The translations under genes and the position numbers were made by a program. A stretch of DNA of 64,000 nucleotides. Source: Janthinobacterium agaricidamnosum NBRC 102515 = DSM 9628. Lineage in GTDB: Bacteria; Pseudomonadota; Gammaproteobacteria; Burkholderiales; Burkholderiaceae_D. The stretch covers positions 3,690,893 through 3,754,892 of the forward strand of contig NZ_HG322949.1 in assembly GCF_000723165.1 (NCBI RefSeq), given 5' to 3'. The notes below the pieces were generated by a model. It worked only from the letters and a program-made list of their open reading frames with translations, was not told the origin of the DNA and did not search any database. The first letter of the stretch is position 1. Each line of letters opens with the position of its first letter. Below, one piece after another: positions 60,965 to 64,000 of this stretch.

Positions 60965-63052
60965 ATGGCTGATTTATCCGTTGCAAGCGACCCGGCGCCG
61001 GCCGTGGTCACTTTTCCCGACTCCCCGTTCAGGCTGCACCAGCCGTTTTTGCCGGCCGGCGACCAGCCGACCGCGATCGCCCAGCTCAGCGAAGGCATCG
61101 AGGATGGACTGGCGTTCCAGACCCTGCTCGGCGTGACCGGCTCGGGCAAGACCTACACCATGGCGAACGTAATCGCGCGCATGGGACGGCCGGCCATCAT
61201 TTTTGCGCCGAACAAGACGCTGGCGGCCCAGCTGTATAGCGAGTTCCGCGAATTCTTCCCGCAAAACGCGGTCGAATATTTCGTCAGTTATTACGACTAT
61301 TACCAGCCTGAAGCCTATGTGCCGCAGCGCGACCTGTTCATTGAAAAAGATTCGTCGATCAATGAACACATCGAACAGATGCGCCTGTCGTGCACCAAGT
61401 CGCTGATGGAGCGGCGCGACGTGGTGATCGTCGCCACCGTCTCGGCCATCTACGGTATCGGTAATCCGAACGAATACCACCAGATGATTCTGACCTTGCG
61501 CGTCAAGGACAAGGTCAGCCAGCGCGACGTGATCGCGCGCCTGATCCAGATGCAGTACAGCCGCAACGAAGTCGATTTCGGCCGCGGCACCTTCCGCGTG
61601 CGCGGCGACACCATCGACATCTTCCCGGCCGAGCATGCCGAGCTGGCGGTGCGCCTGGAAATGTTCGACGATGAAATCGAATCGATCCAGCTGTTCGATC
61701 CGCTGACCGGCCGGGTGCGTCAAAAGATTCCGCGCTTCACCGTCTATCCCGGTTCGCACTACGTCACGCCGCGCTCGACCGTGCTGCGGGCGATCGAAAC
61801 CATCAAGGACGAATTGCGCGAACGGCTGGAATTCTTCCGCAAGGAGACCAAGCTGATCGAAGAGCAGCGGCTGGAACAGCGCACCCGCTTCGACCTGGAA
61901 ATGATGACCGAGATCGGCTTCACCAAGGGCATCGAAAATTATTCGCGCCATTTGAGCGGCGCCCTGCCCGGCGAGCCGCCGCCGACGCTGGTCGACTACC
62001 TGCCGCAGGACGCGCTGATGTTCCTCGACGAGTCGCACGTGCTGATCGGCCAGCTGAGCGCGATGTACAACGGCGACCGTTCGCGCAAGACCAACCTGGT
62101 CGATTACGGCTTCCGGCTGCCGTCGGCGCTCGACAACCGGCCGCTGAAATTCGAGGAATTCCAATCGAAGATGCGCCAGACGGTATTCGTCTCGGCCACC
62201 CCCGCCGAGTACGAGAAGCAGCATTCGGACCAGGTGGTGGAACAGGTGGTGCGCCCGACCGGCCTGGTCGATCCGCAAATCATCGTGCGTCCGGCCAGCA
62301 GCCAGGTCGACGACCTGATGTCGGAAATCCTGGACCGGGTCAAGAAGGATGAACGGGTGCTGGTCACCACGCTGACCAAGCGCATGTCGGAACAATTGAC
62401 CGAATACCTGAGCGACCATGGTATCAAGGTGCGCTACCTGCACAGCGATATCGAGACCGTCGAGCGGGTCGAGATCCTGCGCGACCTGCGCATCGGCACC
62501 TTCCATGTTTTAGTCGGCATCAACTTGCTGCGCGAAGGTCTGGACTTGCCGGAAGTGTCGCTGGTGGCGATCCTCGATGCGGACAAGGAAGGCTTCCTGC
62601 GCTCCGAGCGCAGCCTGATCCAGACCATCGGCCGCGCCGCGCGCAACCTGAACGGCACCGCGATCCTGTACGGCGACCGCATCACCGATTCGATGCGCCG
62701 CGCCATCGATGAAACCGAGCGGCGCCGCGCCAAGCAGATCGCCTTCAACACCGCCAACGGCATCACGCCGATCGGCGTCAAGAAAGCGATCAAGGAATTG
62801 ATCGACGGCGTCTACAGCCCGCAGGAAGCGCGCGAAACGCTGCAGGCGGCGCAAGAGACGGCCAAGTACGAGTCGATGAGCGAGAAACAGGTCAGCAAGG
62901 AAATCAAGCGCCTGGAAAAACTGATGATCGACCACGCCAAGAACCTGGAGTTCGAAAAAGCCGCCCAGGTGCGCGACCAGCTGCACATCCTGAAGCAGCA
63001 GCTGTTCGGTGCGCCGGGCAGCGACAACGTAACGTCGATCGCCGGCAAATAA
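60965..63052 (+). CDS. uvrB: UvrB, excision nuclease subunit B
   Basis: 695 residues. Walker A GVTGSGKT (about 57-64), the beta-hairpin region [12 protein letters not shown] (about 113-124), helicase motifs including [23 protein letters not shown] and IGRAARN, and the C-terminal UVR domain binding UvrC (about 650-690: [15 protein letters not shown]). It verifies damage handed over by UvrA and recruits UvrC. No CTGT-N8-ACAG LexA box lies in the 113 bp before it, unlike in E. coli. Divergent from tyrB. Confidence 0.98.
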   Translation: MADLSVASDPAPAVVTFPDSPFRLHQPFLPAGDQPTAIAQLSEGIEDGLAFQTLLGVTGSGKTYTMANVIARMGRPAIIFAPNKTLAAQLYSEFREFFPQNAVEYFVSYYDYYQPEAYVPQRDLFIEKDSSINEHIEQMRLSCTKSLMERRDVVIVATVSAIYGIGNPNEYHQMILTLRVKDKVSQRDVIARLIQMQYSRNEVDFGRGTFRVRGDTIDIFPAEHAELAVRLEMFDDEIESIQLFDPLTGRVRQKIPRFTVYPGSHYVTPRSTVLRAIETIKDELRERLEFFRKETKLIEEQRLEQRTRFDLEMMTEIGFTKGIENYSRHLSGALPGEPPPTLVDYLPQDALMFLDESHVLIGQLSAMYNGDRSRKTNLVDYGFRLPSALDNRPLKFEEFQSKMRQTVFVSATPAEYEKQHSDQVVEQVVRPTGLVDPQIIVRPASSQVDDLMSEILDRVKKDERVLVTTLTKRMSEQLTEYLSDHGIKVRYLHSDIETVERVEILRDLRIGTFHVLVGINLLREGLDLPEVSLVAILDADKEGFLRSERSLIQTIGRAARNLNGTAILYGDRITDSMRRAIDETERRRAKQIAFNTANGITPIGVKKAIKELIDGVYSPQEARETLQAAQETAKYESMSEKQVSKEIKRLEKLMIDHAKNLEFEKAAQVRDQLHILKQQLFGAPGSDNVTSIAGK

Positions 63053-63054
63053 GC

Positions 63055-63078
63055 CGGCCAGCGGCGTTGGTCTGGCCG
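63055..63078. terminator. Hairpin between convergent uvrB and GNAT genes
   Basis: Seven-pair arms CGGCCAG (63055-63061) and CTGGCCG (63072-63078) with a ten-base loop; no T-run. Its place between convergent genes suits a bidirectional terminator. Confidence 0.45.
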
Positions 63079-63588
63079 TCAGGGCCGCGGCAAGCGGTAC
63101 ACCACGCAATCCAGGTCGTAATGGGCTTCGTTGCCGATGTACTGCATGCCGAGGCGCTGCATGACCTTGATCGACGCGGCATTGTCGGGGTGGGCGACCG
63201 CATACACTTCCGCCACGCCGACCGCAGTGAAAGCGTGGGACACGATGGCGGCGGCGGCCTCGCTGGCATAACCCTGGCCCCAGCCGGCGCGCGCCAGGCG
63301 CCAGCCGATTTCCAGCGGCTGGCTGACCTCGCCGTCCAGGTGCTGCAGGCACGCCATGCCGACCATTTCGCCATCGTCCAGGCGGATCAAGGCCCACCAC
63401 GAATAGCCCCACTCGGCCCAGCGCCGCGTAATGCGCTCGACAGCGGCGCGGGTCTTTTCTTCGGCCTCCGGCTGGCCACGGTTCAGATAGGTCATCACCA
63501 CCGGATCGCTATTGAGCGTGCGCATGCGATCGTAATGCGCCTCGGTAATCGGTTCCAGGCGCAAACGCGCCGTGTGCAAAATCGTCAT
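63079..63588 (-). CDS. RimJ/RimL-type GNAT acetyltransferase
   Basis: 169 residues. TARLRLEPITEAHYDRM at the start, EIGWRLARAGWGQGYASEAAAAIVSHAF (acetyl-CoA loop) and VHPDNAASIKVMQRLGM in the C-terminal third match ribosomal-protein-alanine acetyltransferase-like enzymes. The specific substrate is unknown. Convergent with uvrB. Confidence 0.88.
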   Translation of the reverse strand: MTILHTARLRLEPITEAHYDRMRTLNSDPVVMTYLNRGQPEAEEKTRAAVERITRRWAEWGYSWWALIRLDDGEMVGMACLQHLDGEVSQPLEIGWRLARAGWGQGYASEAAAAIVSHAFTAVGVAEVYAVAHPDNAASIKVMQRLGMQYIGNEAHYDLDCVVYRLPRP

Positions 63589-64000
63589 AGGGCCATCTCC
63601 AGAAGAAAAACCGGTCGAAGACAGGTGTGCTAATCTTGGCTACGCCATATCCATACCATCCGGCACAGTTGTCTCTTGCTCAGTTCCAGCCTCCCCGCCC
63701 ATTTTCATCGGTATTTTCATCCGACACGCTTACTTTACAGGAATTCTTGTGGGCACGGAACCGGCCTCCATCCTTTTGCTACACAGGAGTGTCGGGACGC
63801 TGCCAGCCCGCTTGGGAATCGCGCAAAGCCTACGCGCGCGCCTCGTCAACCACAGTTTCATAACGAGAGAACATCATTTCAAAATGAACTGCTTGCAACT
63901 CAGATTGCGGCGCATTGCCGTTTTTTGGTCACCCCTCCTTCTCGGACATTAACATGCCTTCCATCGGCCATTTTTTACCCATCATTTCGATCGACTCGCC
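63589..64000. other. End of window, mostly non-coding
   Basis: No supported gene to 63953. An ATG at 63954 opens a frame to the window edge (MPSIGHFLPIISIDS), possibly the start of the next gene. The plus-strand frame 63572-63952 has no coding features. Confidence 0.35.

Noticed and set aside
60974..62506. A 510-codon frame antisense to uvrB
   Set aside because: uvrB is unmistakable; the antisense frame is Gln, His and Asp-rich without structure.
63572..63952. A 126-codon frame at the window end
   Set aside because: It overlaps the start of the GNAT gene on the other strand and has no recognisable domain.

Overview
The window looks like chromosomal DNA of an Oxalobacteraceae-type betaproteobacterium (Janthinobacterium, Duganella or Massilia relatives). 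This is inferred from the high-GC coding style of the right-hand two thirds, the tyrB-uvrB pair, the FTR1-cytochrome c fusion and the tail-collar proteins. No rRNA or species marker is present, so the assignment is tentative.

Positions 1 to about 21,497 are a mobile genomic island of lower GC. Its right end carries four overlapping genes (21325 down to 15450) encoding three large tyrosine recombinases and a small HTH/coiled-coil protein. This is the ginABCD operon that defines GInt islands. The island has cut a PA0069-type radical SAM gene just before its CxxxCxxC motif, leaving a 5' stub with its LexA operator. The cargo is almost entirely anti-phage: a SIR2-STAND gene with an AAA/TPR partner (1-4431), a Pycsar cyclase plus membrane effector (5722-7671), a SIR2-HerA pair (8636-11574) and a NERD-nuclease/SF1 helicase (11832-14327) next to an unknown proline-rich protein. 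An IS5-family element sits among them. The far end of the island lies left of the window.

From 21.8 to 40.3 kb is core-like genome: tapT, a chemoreceptor, a lipocalin, then an incomplete type VI secretion cluster (hcp, TPR lipoprotein, tssL, OmpA-type protein, tagF, tssM, M15 peptidase, TTG-initiated membrane protein) lacking sheath, baseplate and ClpV genes. An FTR1/cytochrome c iron permease and a secreted DUF5010 protein follow. A decayed vgrG fragment lies beside the first of three identical tRNA-Asn genes.

From 41.1 to 46.4 kb is an unusual locus: two phage-tail-collar (microcystin-dependent-protein-like) proteins, a PRMT-like methyltransferase translationally coupled to a DUF6916 protein, and a coupled GNAT / Asp-Asn beta-hydroxylase / sulfotransferase operon. 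The enzymes look like protein modifiers and the collar proteins are plausible substrates.

From 46.5 to 64 kb are a hydrolase/TetR divergent pair, an NCS2 purine permease, GtrA, a Fur-controlled fecI-fecR-TonB receptor set and a second siderophore receptor, two more tRNA-Asn genes, a glycerate kinase/Dabb operon, tyrB, uvrB and a GNAT gene. Two short non-autonomous elements sharing the same 14-16 bp ends and TNA target duplications (44143-44172 and 48139-48296) are scattered here.
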